DNA from: Pseudomonadota bacterium
GTDB taxonomy: Bacteria; Pseudomonadota; Gammaproteobacteria; Nitrosococcales; Methylophagaceae
Direction: 5' to 3'
Assembly (NCBI GenBank): GCA_030576275.1
Contig: JALIBN010000001.1
Location: forward strand, 14,421-78,420
Length of the DNA: 64,000 nt
Below are positions 52,856 through 61,894 of this stretch, in pieces. The translations under genes were made by a program, and so were the position numbers. The notes beneath the pieces are model-generated. The model saw only the letters and a list, made by a program, of their open reading frames with translations. It had not been told where the DNA came from and made no database searches. How positions within the stretch are numbered: the stretch's first letter is position 1; every line of letters begins with the position of its first letter.

Positions 52856-54241
52856 TCAAACAATGGCTTTTGTACGTATCGTCTTTTGCTGTATTAATCC
52901 GGCGAGTACATTAAAAGCATCTGTTAATGATTGGCTGTCGATAGTGCCGCCCAATGAGATTCGCACTGCTTGAGAGGCATTGGTTCCATTGACAAATGCC
53001 GAAGATGGAACAATGGAAATTCCTGAACGATGTGCATATTCGGCAAATTCTAATGCTCGCCAATTAGCAGGTAATGCCAACCAGATATGAGGACCAACGA
53101 CGCTTGAAGTTAGGTTTTTCTGACTAAAAATAGCCGATGCAATAGCATGTCTAGAGGTGTTTTCTAGCTTTATTGCATGAGTAATTTTTTGTAGCATGCC
53201 ATTACGTATCCAATGTGACGCCAATTCAGTCATCAATGGTGGCGCCATTAAATTGCTGACTCGCATTGTTTCGGCTAATGACAATGCTTGGTCTAAGTCA
53301 GGTGCCACCACATAGGCAACGCGTAACGCGGGTGATACACATTTTGCTAAGGTAGCGATGTGCCAAGTCCGTTCTGGCGCCAGACTATATAAGCTGGGTG
53401 GTAAGGTATCTTGAAAAGGGGCATAGGGATCATCTTCGATAATAATCACATCGTATTTTTCAGCGATCGCAACCAATTGCTGTCGTCGTGCTGTCGGCAA
53501 TGTCGCTGTCGTTGGGTTATCTATATTGGGTATAAGATATAAAACATCTGGTTTTTTAGTTTGGCAACATTGTTCAAAATACTCTGGAATAATGCCCTCT
53601 TCATCCATCGCGATGGTCAACACATCAAATCCAAGATGATCGGCAATTGCTCGTAAACCAGGATAGGTCAATGCCGGTGCAGCAATAATGTGATGCATCT
53701 GTTTTAAAAGACTAAGAATTGAAAATAGAGCACTATGAGCACCACTTGAGATCAATAGTTTTTCACTAGAAACAACAGGAATACGCGCTGTTAACCATTG
53801 TGCTCCTGCCTCACGATCAGATGGATTGCCCGCTGTTTCTTGATAATTTAAATGATTAAATAAGCTATCATCACTATGTATCTGAGCCAATCCTTTTACT
53901 ATTTCATCGTGTAAGTTGAGAATGGTCGGATGTGGCGGATTGTTCATGCTCAGATCAATATTTTTTCCTTCAGTTAAACTAGTCAGGCTATAAAGTGAAA
54001 AAGCAGTTTGAGCAATAAAACTGCCACTACCTCGCTGTGTTTCAACTAAGCCTCTCTTGGTCGCTTCATTAAGAGCACGTGTTATGGTTGTTAAATCAAC
54101 TTGTAATTGTTCTGCAATCGCACGTTGTGCAGGAAGCTTATCACCAGGTCTAAGCAATCTATTTTTAATATCGTTTTCAATTGCATCAACAATGCCTAAG
54201 TATTTGAGTCTCGCATCACTTTGAATTCTAGGTATCCACAT
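52856..54241 (-). CDS. MocR-type regulator (GntR HTH fused to aminotransferase domain)
   Basis: 461 residues. A winged-HTH GntR domain occupies residues ~10-75 (LRPGDKLPAQRAIAEQLQVDLTTITRAL; GLVETQRGSGSFI). A fold-type I aminotransferase domain follows (~95-455), with DNPTTATLPTARRQQLV, IIIEDDPYAPF and the PLP-lysine region TLAKCVSPALRVAYV. Such proteins are transcription factors sensing PLP-linked metabolites. Upstream are several CATACAA/TTGTATG sites. No divergent gene remains, so the regulated target is either itself or unlinked. Confidence 0.9.
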   Translation of the reverse strand: MWIPRIQSDARLKYLGIVDAIENDIKNRLLRPGDKLPAQRAIAEQLQVDLTTITRALNEATKRGLVETQRGSGSFIAQTAFSLYSLTSLTEGKNIDLSMNNPPHPTILNLHDEIVKGLAQIHSDDSLFNHLNYQETAGNPSDREAGAQWLTARIPVVSSEKLLISSGAHSALFSILSLLKQMHHIIAAPALTYPGLRAIADHLGFDVLTIAMDEEGIIPEYFEQCCQTKKPDVLYLIPNIDNPTTATLPTARRQQLVAIAEKYDVIIIEDDPYAPFQDTLPPSLYSLAPERTWHIATLAKCVSPALRVAYVVAPDLDQALSLAETMRVSNLMAPPLMTELASHWIRNGMLQKITHAIKLENTSRHAIASAIFSQKNLTSSVVGPHIWLALPANWRALEFAEYAHRSGISIVPSSAFVNGTNASQAVRISLGGTIDSQSLTDAFNVLAGLIQQKTIRTKAIV

Positions 54242-54261
54242 GCACTAAACCGCCTCTAAAT

Positions 54262-54377
54262 AAACATACAATCTTGAAACAAATGCTATTCCTTTACTAT
54301 TTTGTATGCAAACAAAACATACAATTATTAGTAAATAGCCATATTGTATGGATCATGTTTTGCAATAAAACATACAA
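54262..54377. promoter_or_regulatory. Cluster of CATACAA/TTGTATG operator sites
   Basis: AAACATACAA occurs at 54262-54271, 54315-54324 and 54368-54377, each 53 bp apart. Inverted TTGTATG sits at 54302-54308 and 54344-54350. The 54302-54324 pair is an inverted repeat with a 9-bp spacer. They lie upstream of the MocR gene and probably bind it. Confidence 0.6.
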
Positions 54378-54602
54378 AGCAAGGAAAAGTGAGGTTTTAG
54401 AAACAGCTGAGGAAGTTGCCTGCGCAAAAATACGCTAGGTTGTGACGGCGGGTTATTTACAAGTTAAGTGGCTTAAACAAGACTGCTTATTGCTCATATT
54501 TTAAAGAAATATACAGAGTATATTGATCAAGATTATCCCGCATAATTACGCCTAGTACACTCTGTCGATAAGCCAAAAGCTCAGTATCAGGACAATTTAT
54601 AG

Positions 54603-55259
54603 TTAGAGTGCTTTACGAAAAGTAAGATTTATTCTGCAATCTTTGGTGACGGAATGCAGTGCGGATTTGAGTGGTAGGATGCCATGAAACCGAAGCCTAT
54701 CAGCACGCCCCCAAACCATAACGTCACCATGATGCAAGGCAATACGCACTGCTTTTTCTTCTCGCACTAATCCGCCGAGCAGAAATGTAGCTGAAATGCC
54801 CAATGAGACTGACACGATGGGAGCCGAAAGATCGGCTTCATCTTTATCCTGATGTAATGACATTTTGGAGCCTGCTTGATACTCATTAATCAGGCAGCTA
54901 TCAGGTATGAAATCATCAAATCCCGTCCTATATGCAGCCGCTTGAGCTAATGTCATGAATATTGCTGGCATATCAGGCCAGTGCTTTTGTGTAAGTGGAT
55001 CTAGAACAGCGTAACAGTATCCAGAACGAGAAGTTAACCAGCCTCTTTGACCACAATTAGTCATGGCTACCGACATACTATAACCACCAGGCGTTGTCAT
55101 GTAACGTAAAGGAGATTGTGGTTTTATTTGAAGGGTTAATGCCATAATAATGTCATCAATATAAGGTAAAGCAAAGCCTCTAAGTAAATGGACGTCCTGT
55201 CCATAAAGCTCAGATTGCCCCACATTAACACCATCTTGTTCAAACATGTCTAGAGTCAT
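54603..55259 (-). CDS. alkB: DNA oxidative demethylase AlkB
   Basis: 218 residues of the Fe(II)/2-oxoglutarate dioxygenase fold. The metal-binding HxD is in SLHQDKDEADLSAPIVSVSLG. The distal His and substrate region is FHGILPLKSALH. The 2-OG Arg is in RINLTFRKAL at the C-terminus. N-terminal YMTTPGGYSMSVAMTNCGQRGW is the nucleotide-recognition lid. It repairs 1-methyladenine and 3-methylcytosine. The gene stands alone with an AT-rich region on either side; no Ada box partner is visible. Confidence 0.95.
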   Translation of the reverse strand: MTLDMFEQDGVNVGQSELYGQDVHLLRGFALPYIDDIIMALTLQIKPQSPLRYMTTPGGYSMSVAMTNCGQRGWLTSRSGYCYAVLDPLTQKHWPDMPAIFMTLAQAAAYRTGFDDFIPDSCLINEYQAGSKMSLHQDKDEADLSAPIVSVSLGISATFLLGGLVREEKAVRIALHHGDVMVWGRADRLRFHGILPLKSALHSVTKDCRINLTFRKAL

Positions 55260-55662
55260 AAGTTTAGTTTACTATAGATTTTCTATCTTAATTCTACCCG
55301 CATATAGTTAAGGTTTATAATGGTACCTTTGAAAGCAATTTTTCAATATAGCCATAGCCTGACCTACCGGTCGAATCAACAGACACAAGGAGATATTTTT
55401 TTAACGGCCTATTTGTAATTAATATTGGATGAACGATTGGTTATGGTGACTCATGCTCCCTTTGTCCATGATTCAAGTCTTTTAGGGTGTGACTTTGAAA
55501 TGAAAAACAGACCTGAATCACTTTTTAATTGAACTCGAATATAGACTGCAAGATTACATTTAATTAAAACGTAGGCCACACTTAAAGAAAAAGAAAAATT
55601 CTGTAATTTTTTCCAAGATGCTGTATCTTAGAAATTAACGATCAGGTAAAAATGGTGAGAGT
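55260..55662. other. Intergenic stretch between alkB and the GGDEF-EAL gene
   Basis: About 400 bases separating divergent genes. No coding signal recognised; promoters for both neighbours are expected but not resolved. Confidence 0.4.
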
Positions 55663-58191
55663 ATGGGCATTACATCAACCTACGTATCCATAACGAACAT
55701 ATTAAGACGCCTTTATTGCATTTTAAAAACCGAAAAAGGCGTCCAATCCTCAGCGCAATATATACATAGCCTCATTGAAGCCAGCATAGACCCATTTGTC
55801 ATCATTAATATTGAAGGTAAAATCACCGACGTAAACATGGCTACAGAGAAGCTCAGTGGTAAAGACCGTGGTAGCCTTGTCGGGCGTGACTTTGTCGATC
55901 TCTTCACTGACTCTGAATATGCCCGGAAAGCCAATGATCTAGTGTTCTTACAAGGCTCTGTCGCTGACTACCCACTGGCATTTTGGAACGTATCAGGCCA
56001 ATTTACCGAGGTGATATTTAACGCCAATGTGTATAAAAACAGTGATGGTGAGGTACAAGCTATCTTCGCCACCGCTCGTGATATCACTGCAAACAAAAGC
56101 TGTCTAGCACACACTAAACTTTTGTTGGATGCATCACTAGATGCAATCGTGAGCATGGATCAAAGCGGAATGGTAACTGATTGGAATTTTCAGGCTGAGA
56201 AAATATTCGGTTATTCACAAAAACAAGCAATTGGTCACGAACTTGCCACACTCATTATTCCTCCAGCCTTTCGTATAGCTCACAGAAATGGCATGGCACG
56301 ATTTTTTAAAAATAGAATCCCACATGTAATCGGTAATCGCACAGAAATGACTGGAATGCGTGCTGATGGTCGTGAATTTCCTCTGGAGTTAACGGTTGCT
56401 ATGCTCGAAGAGGGGGAGGAGCTTAATTTTACCGCCTACATACGAGATATCAGCAAACGCAATCAAGTAATAGAAGCTCTGCACCAAAGCGAGCAACAAA
56501 CTCGAGCGGCTCTGGCTGAGCTAAAACTTCAAAAACTTGCATTAGACAAACATGCCATTGTCGCAATTACCGACGTAAAGGGACTAATTACCTATGCCAA
56601 CAGTAAGTTCTGTGAAATCAGCGGTTATTCCTTAGAGGAGTTGATAGGCCAAAATCACAAAATATTAAATTCAGGTTATCACCCCAAAGGATTCTTTAAA
56701 AATATGTATCGCGAGGTGGCAAGTGGGAAGTTATGGCAAAAGGAAGTCTGTAACCGCGCTAAAGATGGTAGTTTATATTGGGTAGATACTACCATCTTGC
56801 CATCCATAGGCGATGACGGAAAAAAAGAGGGTTACATTTCCATTCGCACAGATATTACTGAACGTAAGATGGCTATACAAAAAAGTAACCATTTAGCCCT
56901 ATATGACGCGCTGACAGACTTGCCTAACCGTCGCCTGTTACAGGATAGACTTAATCAGGTATTGGCATTCAACACACGCAGTAAGCATAGAGCGGGATTG
57001 CTATTTATAGATCTGGATCACTTCAAGTCATTAAATGACACTTTGGGTCATGATGTCGGTGATTTTCTTTTAAAAGAGGTGGCGATACGCCTAACTTCCC
57101 TTATCCATCAAGACGATACCGTCGCACGTCTTGGCGGTGACGAATTTGTGGTGTTACTAAAAGACCTAAGTGAAGATAAAATGAAAGCAGCAGAGCAAGT
57201 AGAGGTCGTCGGCGAAAAGATACTTGCCCTAATTAATCAGCCTTATCAATTAAGTGATCAACTATATAACTGCACTTGTAGCGTAGGCGTAACTTTGTTC
57301 GACGGCCTTCCAGTAGAGAGGGATGAGTTATTTAAACAAGCTGATATAGCCATGTATGAGGCCAAAAAATCGGGCCGTAATGTAATACGTTTCTTTGACC
57401 CCAAGATGCAAGATCTGATTAATATTAGAGTAAATATGGAAACAGATTTACGCATAGCCATTGAACAAAACGACTTCCAATTGTATTATCAACTACAGGT
57501 AGATAACAATGGGCAAGTAATAGGGGCTGAAGCGTTGCTCCGTTGGCTACATCGGACGCGCGGCTTTGTTTCGCCCCTCGACTTTATCCCTTTAGCAGAA
57601 GAAACGGGGCAGATCCTACCCATTGGGGAATGGGTGCTGGATACTGCTTGCGCTCAACTTGCAATATGGCAACAAAATCCACTGACACAAGACCTTATAC
57701 TCGCCGTCAATGTCAGTGCCAAGCAATTTAATATAGATGATTTTGTGGAACAAGTGCGTACCACGATAGCACAACATATTATTAACCCTTCAAGACTCAA
57801 GCTAGAACTGACCGAAGGTATTTTGGTGGCTAACATCAACGACATTATCACCAAAATGGATGAACTTATTGAAATAGGTATTCGATTCTCACTAGATGAC
57901 TTTGGTACGGGTTATTCATCACTGCAATATCTTAAAAAAATGCCGCTCCATCAATTAAAAATAGACCAATCCTTCATACGTGAGATTATCCGTGATGACA
58001 GCGATAAAGCGATTGTGCGCACCATCATTACCATGGCAAATGGTTTGAATATTGACGTGATTGCCGAGGGTGTGGAGACGGTAGAACAAAGACAATTCCT
58101 TTTAGATAACGGGTGTATGCATTATCAGGGGTATTTATTTAGCAAACCTGTGCCGATTGAGGAGTTTGAAGCTCTGCTTAAAAAAGGTTGA
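55663..58191 (+). CDS. Multi-PAS GGDEF-EAL c-di-GMP enzyme
   Basis: 842 residues with no clear TM. Three PAS domains: ~35-145 (SIDPFVIINIEGKITDVN), ~150-270 (DASLDAIVSMDQSGMVTDWN) and ~290-410 (AIVAITDVKGLITYANSKFCEISG). GGDEF at ~415-585 with intact RLGGDEFVVLL. EAL at ~590-840 with AEALLRW, NVSAKQF, ELTEG, LDDFGTGYSSL, KIDQSFI and AEGVETVEQ. Both catalytic signatures look active. The I-site position before GGDEF reads HQDD rather than RxxD, so product inhibition may be absent. Redox or ligand input through PAS is inferred. It is single and unlinked to the other c-di-GMP genes. Confidence 0.93.
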   Translation: MGITSTYVSITNILRRLYCILKTEKGVQSSAQYIHSLIEASIDPFVIINIEGKITDVNMATEKLSGKDRGSLVGRDFVDLFTDSEYARKANDLVFLQGSVADYPLAFWNVSGQFTEVIFNANVYKNSDGEVQAIFATARDITANKSCLAHTKLLLDASLDAIVSMDQSGMVTDWNFQAEKIFGYSQKQAIGHELATLIIPPAFRIAHRNGMARFFKNRIPHVIGNRTEMTGMRADGREFPLELTVAMLEEGEELNFTAYIRDISKRNQVIEALHQSEQQTRAALAELKLQKLALDKHAIVAITDVKGLITYANSKFCEISGYSLEELIGQNHKILNSGYHPKGFFKNMYREVASGKLWQKEVCNRAKDGSLYWVDTTILPSIGDDGKKEGYISIRTDITERKMAIQKSNHLALYDALTDLPNRRLLQDRLNQVLAFNTRSKHRAGLLFIDLDHFKSLNDTLGHDVGDFLLKEVAIRLTSLIHQDDTVARLGGDEFVVLLKDLSEDKMKAAEQVEVVGEKILALINQPYQLSDQLYNCTCSVGVTLFDGLPVERDELFKQADIAMYEAKKSGRNVIRFFDPKMQDLINIRVNMETDLRIAIEQNDFQLYYQLQVDNNGQVIGAEALLRWLHRTRGFVSPLDFIPLAEETGQILPIGEWVLDTACAQLAIWQQNPLTQDLILAVNVSAKQFNIDDFVEQVRTTIAQHIINPSRLKLELTEGILVANINDIITKMDELIEIGIRFSLDDFGTGYSSLQYLKKMPLHQLKIDQSFIREIIRDDSDKAIVRTIITMANGLNIDVIAEGVETVEQRQFLLDNGCMHYQGYLFSKPVPIEEFEALLKKG

Positions 58192-58433
58192 TTGTTAAGC
58201 GTCTACAAAAGCAAGAGATGCTCAGTTTCGATATAATCTGACAGGTCCAGTTTGAGTGGGAAGCGACCTTTGAACAATTCGTCGCTAACGGGCCAAAAGC
58301 GGTCATAAGATCACCCACAGCTTTATGTTTTTATCGCCTGAAAGACGAGGTAAGTCGGGGGATAAGGTTCAAATCTGATTATACCGTTAATCCATTAAAA
58401 AACTCCTACCCAGTAATCAATAATTAGCGGACA

Positions 58434-58466
58434 TAAAAAAGCTGATACTTTCCGATCAGGCTTTTA
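58434..58466 (-). terminator. Terminator after the small gene at 58473
   Basis: On the minus strand AAAGCCTGAT pairs with ATCAGCTTT (one bulge) around a GGAAAGT loop, followed by TTTTT. It begins a few bases after the stop at 58473. Confidence 0.75.
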
Positions 58467-58472
58467 GTTTGA

Positions 58473-58778
58473 CTATAGTTTTACAAAAGTAATTTGACAG
58501 TCATGCTTAGCAATAAACTCTTTGAGAAGCAGGTGTCCCTTGGGATTAAACCGCATTGGTTTGCCATCAAGCATATAGATTGAACCTGTTTTAGTGATGG
58601 CTCGACCTGATTTGGTGTTGGGGTTGTAAGCGAAACTAGCTAATGCCGGTGTGATCACATCGAATTTATAGTTAGACGAATAGCCGATTAGATACTGCAC
58701 TTTAGTTTCATCAACTTCAAAGATATTCCATACCGTAATGACGTTACTGTTTGATAATACTTGTAATTCCGTTACCAT
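58473..58778 (-). CDS. Small hypothetical protein
   Basis: 101 residues, no signal peptide or TM. Beta-rich sequence with conserved-looking YNPNTKSGRAITKTGSIYMLDGKP near the middle and a basic/hydrophobic C-terminus. I do not recognise the family. It has its own terminator directly downstream, which supports a real gene. The segment 58192-58472 to its left (before the plus-strand EAL end) shows no gene. Confidence 0.6.
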   Translation of the reverse strand: MVTELQVLSNSNVITVWNIFEVDETKVQYLIGYSSNYKFDVITPALASFAYNPNTKSGRAITKTGSIYMLDGKPMRFNPKGHLLLKEFIAKHDCQITFVKL

Positions 58779-58953
58779 AATTCTCGCTTCCGTCTAGAGT
58801 TCATGTGAAATGTATCACGTTTTTTGTTAATCAGCATCAACAAATCAGCCATTTCAGCATGACATTTCCAAGTTGCAACAATAAATTCAATAAGATGGTA
58901 ATCACTCCGTAGTCGGTAGCCGACACCTATTTAATCATCTAATAAGCCATACC

Positions 58954-59934
58954 TTAAGAAGACAATGCCTTGATATGGGCAATAACAGCACTTGCATTAC
59001 CCTCAATGTTATAGCCTCCTTCCAAAACCGACACGATTTTTCCACCGGCATGACGATCTGCAATCATTCTGACTATCTCTGTTAGGGCAACAAACCCTTG
59101 ATCGGTAATCTTATGGCAGCCTAACAAATCATCTTGTCGGCTATCAAAACCAGCAGAAATTAAAATGAGTTCAGGTGCAAATGCATCAGCGGCCGATAGC
59201 AATTTTTCTTTAAAAGCAGTAATAATATGTTCATTCGTAGCACCACAGCCTAGATGGACGTTTATATTAAATCCTTTACCTTTTCCTTCTCCAGTCCTTT
59301 CTGGCAATCCAGTACCTGGATAGGCGAACTTATCATGTGTAGAAAAATACAAAACAGTCGGATCTGAATAAAATGCCCACTCAGTTCCATTACCATGATG
59401 ATAATCCCAGTCAATAATAAGTATTTTAGCTAGCCGATAACGCTCTTGAGCATATCGAGCTCCAATTGCTACATGATTAAAGTAACAAAAGCCTTCTTCT
59501 TCACCTGTATTTTTTGCATGATGACCTGGCGGGCGAGATGCACAAAAAGCATTATTCACTTTTCCCGTACAAACAAAATCTATGGCGGCCAGTACTCCTG
59601 CTGTAGCTAGTAAGGCATTTTTATATGTATCAGGCTGATTAGATTTGATGTTATTGATATGTTCAATTGAATGAATTTTTTTAAGCCAGGCTTCAGTATC
59701 AACTTTTGGTTTTATTAAGGTAAGTTGCTTATGAAGATTTTCAGCTAATAAATGATGTTTTATTGCATTATAGCGAGCGGGAGATTCAGGGTGTGCATCA
59801 GATATTACATGCTCTAAGAATCTATCATCTATTACCAGTCCGGTATTATTACGCCTATCTTCAGCTTTCACCGTACTCGCTAAAGCAGCAGTTGCTGATG
59901 ACATAAGAAACTGTCTTCTATTTAGCATAGTCAT
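58954..59934 (-). CDS. Histone-deacetylase-superfamily protein with Tat-like signal
   Basis: 326 residues. The N-terminus MLNRRQFLMSSATAALASTVKA looks like a twin-arginine signal (RRQFL) with cleavage after VKA. The remainder is the arginase/HDAC zinc hydrolase fold: ASRPPGHHAKNTGEEEGFCYFNHV, IIDWDYHHGNGTEWAFY and DPTVLYFSTH; ISAGFDSRQDD and EGGYN also fit. Zinc-site Asp/His are present. Most bacterial relatives (AcuC, HdaH) are cytosolic, so export as a folded metalloenzyme would be notable. Substrate could be an acetylated polyamine or amine; unknown. Confidence 0.85.
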   Translation of the reverse strand: MTMLNRRQFLMSSATAALASTVKAEDRRNNTGLVIDDRFLEHVISDAHPESPARYNAIKHHLLAENLHKQLTLIKPKVDTEAWLKKIHSIEHINNIKSNQPDTYKNALLATAGVLAAIDFVCTGKVNNAFCASRPPGHHAKNTGEEEGFCYFNHVAIGARYAQERYRLAKILIIDWDYHHGNGTEWAFYSDPTVLYFSTHDKFAYPGTGLPERTGEGKGKGFNINVHLGCGATNEHIITAFKEKLLSAADAFAPELILISAGFDSRQDDLLGCHKITDQGFVALTEIVRMIADRHAGGKIVSVLEGGYNIEGNASAVIAHIKALSS

Positions 59935-60316
59935 ACAAATACCTTAGATATTTAGTCGTTTTCCGAATAAGAATAACAAAATCAGTTTGTTTTAAAGATA
60001 ATTTCAACAACTATAGAACTGACTCAATGCTAGATATTACTCTATTCTTCTCATACACCATACTTATAACGAGGCAATAGGAGTAAGTATTGCCAGTAGC
60101 TAGTTACATGAGCTTTCGAAGCGTAGCGCGGAGAATAGTGCCGTATTTACATACTAACCACGACGGATAGTTGATCGCCTATGCGTTAGCGGGGTGGCGA
60201 GGATTCCAGGGGCAAATTGGTCACCGTCGAACGAAGTGGAATCAAACCATGGATTGATTGGTGTTTTCACGAATACAGCAACACGCAAGTTGCTGGAAAA
60301 TAATAATCTAAATCTG
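59935..60316. other. Intergenic stretch with a higher-GC island
   Basis: About 380 bases. The portion at 60110-60295 is visibly richer in G+C than its surroundings and contains minus-strand text (RVAVFVKTPINPWFDSTSF) that suggests a gene scrap but matches nothing I can name. The left part should hold the promoter of the 59934 gene. Confidence 0.4.
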
Positions 60317-60979
60317 TCATTTATTATAAGAAGCAAAAAAATGATGAACTGACGGTTCTTGGCTATCATTATAAGCTTCAAAACTCTTTTCGCTGAGACC
60401 ACATCTTATAAAGCCATCTATCTCCTCTTTATCAAGAGCTAGGGGAATGTCATCTTCTTGCTCTCCCTTGAGACGACTTCTACATGAGACAATAATATAT
60501 CCTCCCTGTGCTAGCAGTGAGACCATAGAATTTCGTGCTTGTATTCGGTATTTACCAGGTAAAACTTGGATGGTGTTACATTCATAAACAAGGTCAAAAC
60601 TTTCGGCCCAGTGCGATGGGTAATCAAAAAGATCTGCGATAAGGTAATTGACCTTTGTGTCCGGATAACGGTTTTTACAAAGCTTTATCGCTTCAGCTGA
60701 AATATCAAAAGCTGTCACTTCATATCCTGCTTCACTCAGTGCCTCTGCATCGTCGCCAACCCCACATCCAATAACAACTGCCCTGCGTGAGGTATGATTA
60801 AAAAGACTGTTATTCAACCATTCTAAAAGATAAGGATTAGGTTCGAGGTCGGCCCAGAAAACAGCCCTGTAATCTCCCTCTGCATCGGTGTAGATACTAT
60901 CAAACCAACCAGTGGGATTATCTAGGTCTTGGAAAGACTTGACCATTGTTTTGTATGCTACGGGATCGAACTTCTTCAT
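60317..60979 (-). CDS. Class I SAM-dependent methyltransferase
   Basis: 220 residues. SAM-binding motif I AVVIGCGVGDDAEALSEAGYEV, motif II VTAFDISAEAIKLC and post-II FDLVYECNTIQVLP; a C-terminal ICRG-like region FASYN. Similar to small-molecule (thiopurine/thiol-like) methyltransferases, but the substrate is not assignable. GAAGG lies before the ATG. It is near a double-cupin gene on the same strand, 60 bases apart, suggesting shared transcription. Confidence 0.85.
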   Translation of the reverse strand: MKKFDPVAYKTMVKSFQDLDNPTGWFDSIYTDAEGDYRAVFWADLEPNPYLLEWLNNSLFNHTSRRAVVIGCGVGDDAEALSEAGYEVTAFDISAEAIKLCKNRYPDTKVNYLIADLFDYPSHWAESFDLVYECNTIQVLPGKYRIQARNSMVSLLAQGGYIIVSCRSRLKGEQEDDIPLALDKEEIDGFIRCGLSEKSFEAYNDSQEPSVHHFFASYNK

Positions 60980-61039
60980 ACTTTGTTACCTTCTCATCAA
61001 AATAGTCTGGTTTTGATATTTTGGATAGAATTGTATTTT

Positions 61040-61714
61040 TTATTCAGGCAGGTGACCTGTTTTTACGTAAATTAAAGCTCCATCATCCTTTGTATAAGGC
61101 TTATGTTGGCTTAGGTGGGGGCTACGTATCCAACTGCCTGCTGGATATGCTCCATGTTCATCATAAAAAGTACCTTCCAGTACAAAAATCTCTTCTCCCC
61201 CCCAATGTTGATGAGGGTTGAATTTTGTATTGGCATCCCATTTAACTAAAGCGACGTGTTCGATTCCGTGCTCGTGTAATGGCATCACATTAAGTCCAGG
61301 AACCATTCCAGGTAGCCATTTGTTTGTTTTGGTATTGATGTTCGTTTCTTTTCTATCGTCTTCTTCAAATTGGTGCAGTTTTACGAATATAGTTGCGCCT
61401 TCCGAGCCAATTTTGGGCGTATGTTGTGTGCCAATTGGGTTTCTTATATAAGTGCCTTCAGGGTGTGAGCCATGTTCGTCAGAGAAAACACCAGCAAGTA
61501 CAAGATACTCTTCGCCACCAGAATGGGTGTGTGTTGAAAAAGTGCTATAGGGAGCATAACGTACAATAGATGTGGCACGTGCCTCCTCACCACCGATGCG
61601 ATCCAGCATCATTCGTTCAACTCCAGACATAGGCGAGTCTACCCATTTGTAGTCTTGTTGATAAACCACTATGCGCTTATTGAAATCGGCATTGTATTGA
61701 GTATTATTATTCAT
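61040..61714 (-). CDS. Double ChrR-like cupin protein
   Basis: 224 residues made of two cupin repeats: repeat one ~30-115 (TFSTHTHSGGEEYLVLAGVFSDEHGSHPEGTYIRNP in parts), repeat two ~140-220 (FNPHQHWGGEEIFVLEGTFYDEHGAYPAGSWIRSP in parts). Each has the H-x-H-x-GGEE metal motif and a downstream His. It resembles the cupin domain of ChrR anti-sigma factors without the sigma-binding part. A metal-dependent binding or oxygenase role is possible. Function unproven. Confidence 0.85.
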   Translation of the reverse strand: MNNNTQYNADFNKRIVVYQQDYKWVDSPMSGVERMMLDRIGGEEARATSIVRYAPYSTFSTHTHSGGEEYLVLAGVFSDEHGSHPEGTYIRNPIGTQHTPKIGSEGATIFVKLHQFEEDDRKETNINTKTNKWLPGMVPGLNVMPLHEHGIEHVALVKWDANTKFNPHQHWGGEEIFVLEGTFYDEHGAYPAGSWIRSPHLSQHKPYTKDDGALIYVKTGHLPE

Positions 61715-61894
61715 AAGTTTGCATCGTATTTTAAAAACATAATTAGATGGTTGAGTATCGCGGATTAGATGGCTTTTTTAAAGCGTTATTAATGATGATA
61801 TTTGCTATTTATTGTCATTACATCTTCCCTAACTTCATTTAAGGCGATTAGGTAAGAGGCTTTATCGCAATCACTTAATGATTGAAAAAACATC

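Noticed and set aside
58200-58400. tRNA or IS end downstream of the GGDEF-EAL gene
   Set aside because: A GGTTCAAATC-like stretch is present, but no acceptor, D or anticodon stems fit, and no terminal inverted repeats were found.
60154-60402. Small protein gene on the minus strand (82 codons)
   Set aside because: It overlaps the methyltransferase gene's 3' end in another frame and has no family resemblance; treated as a shadow or scrap.
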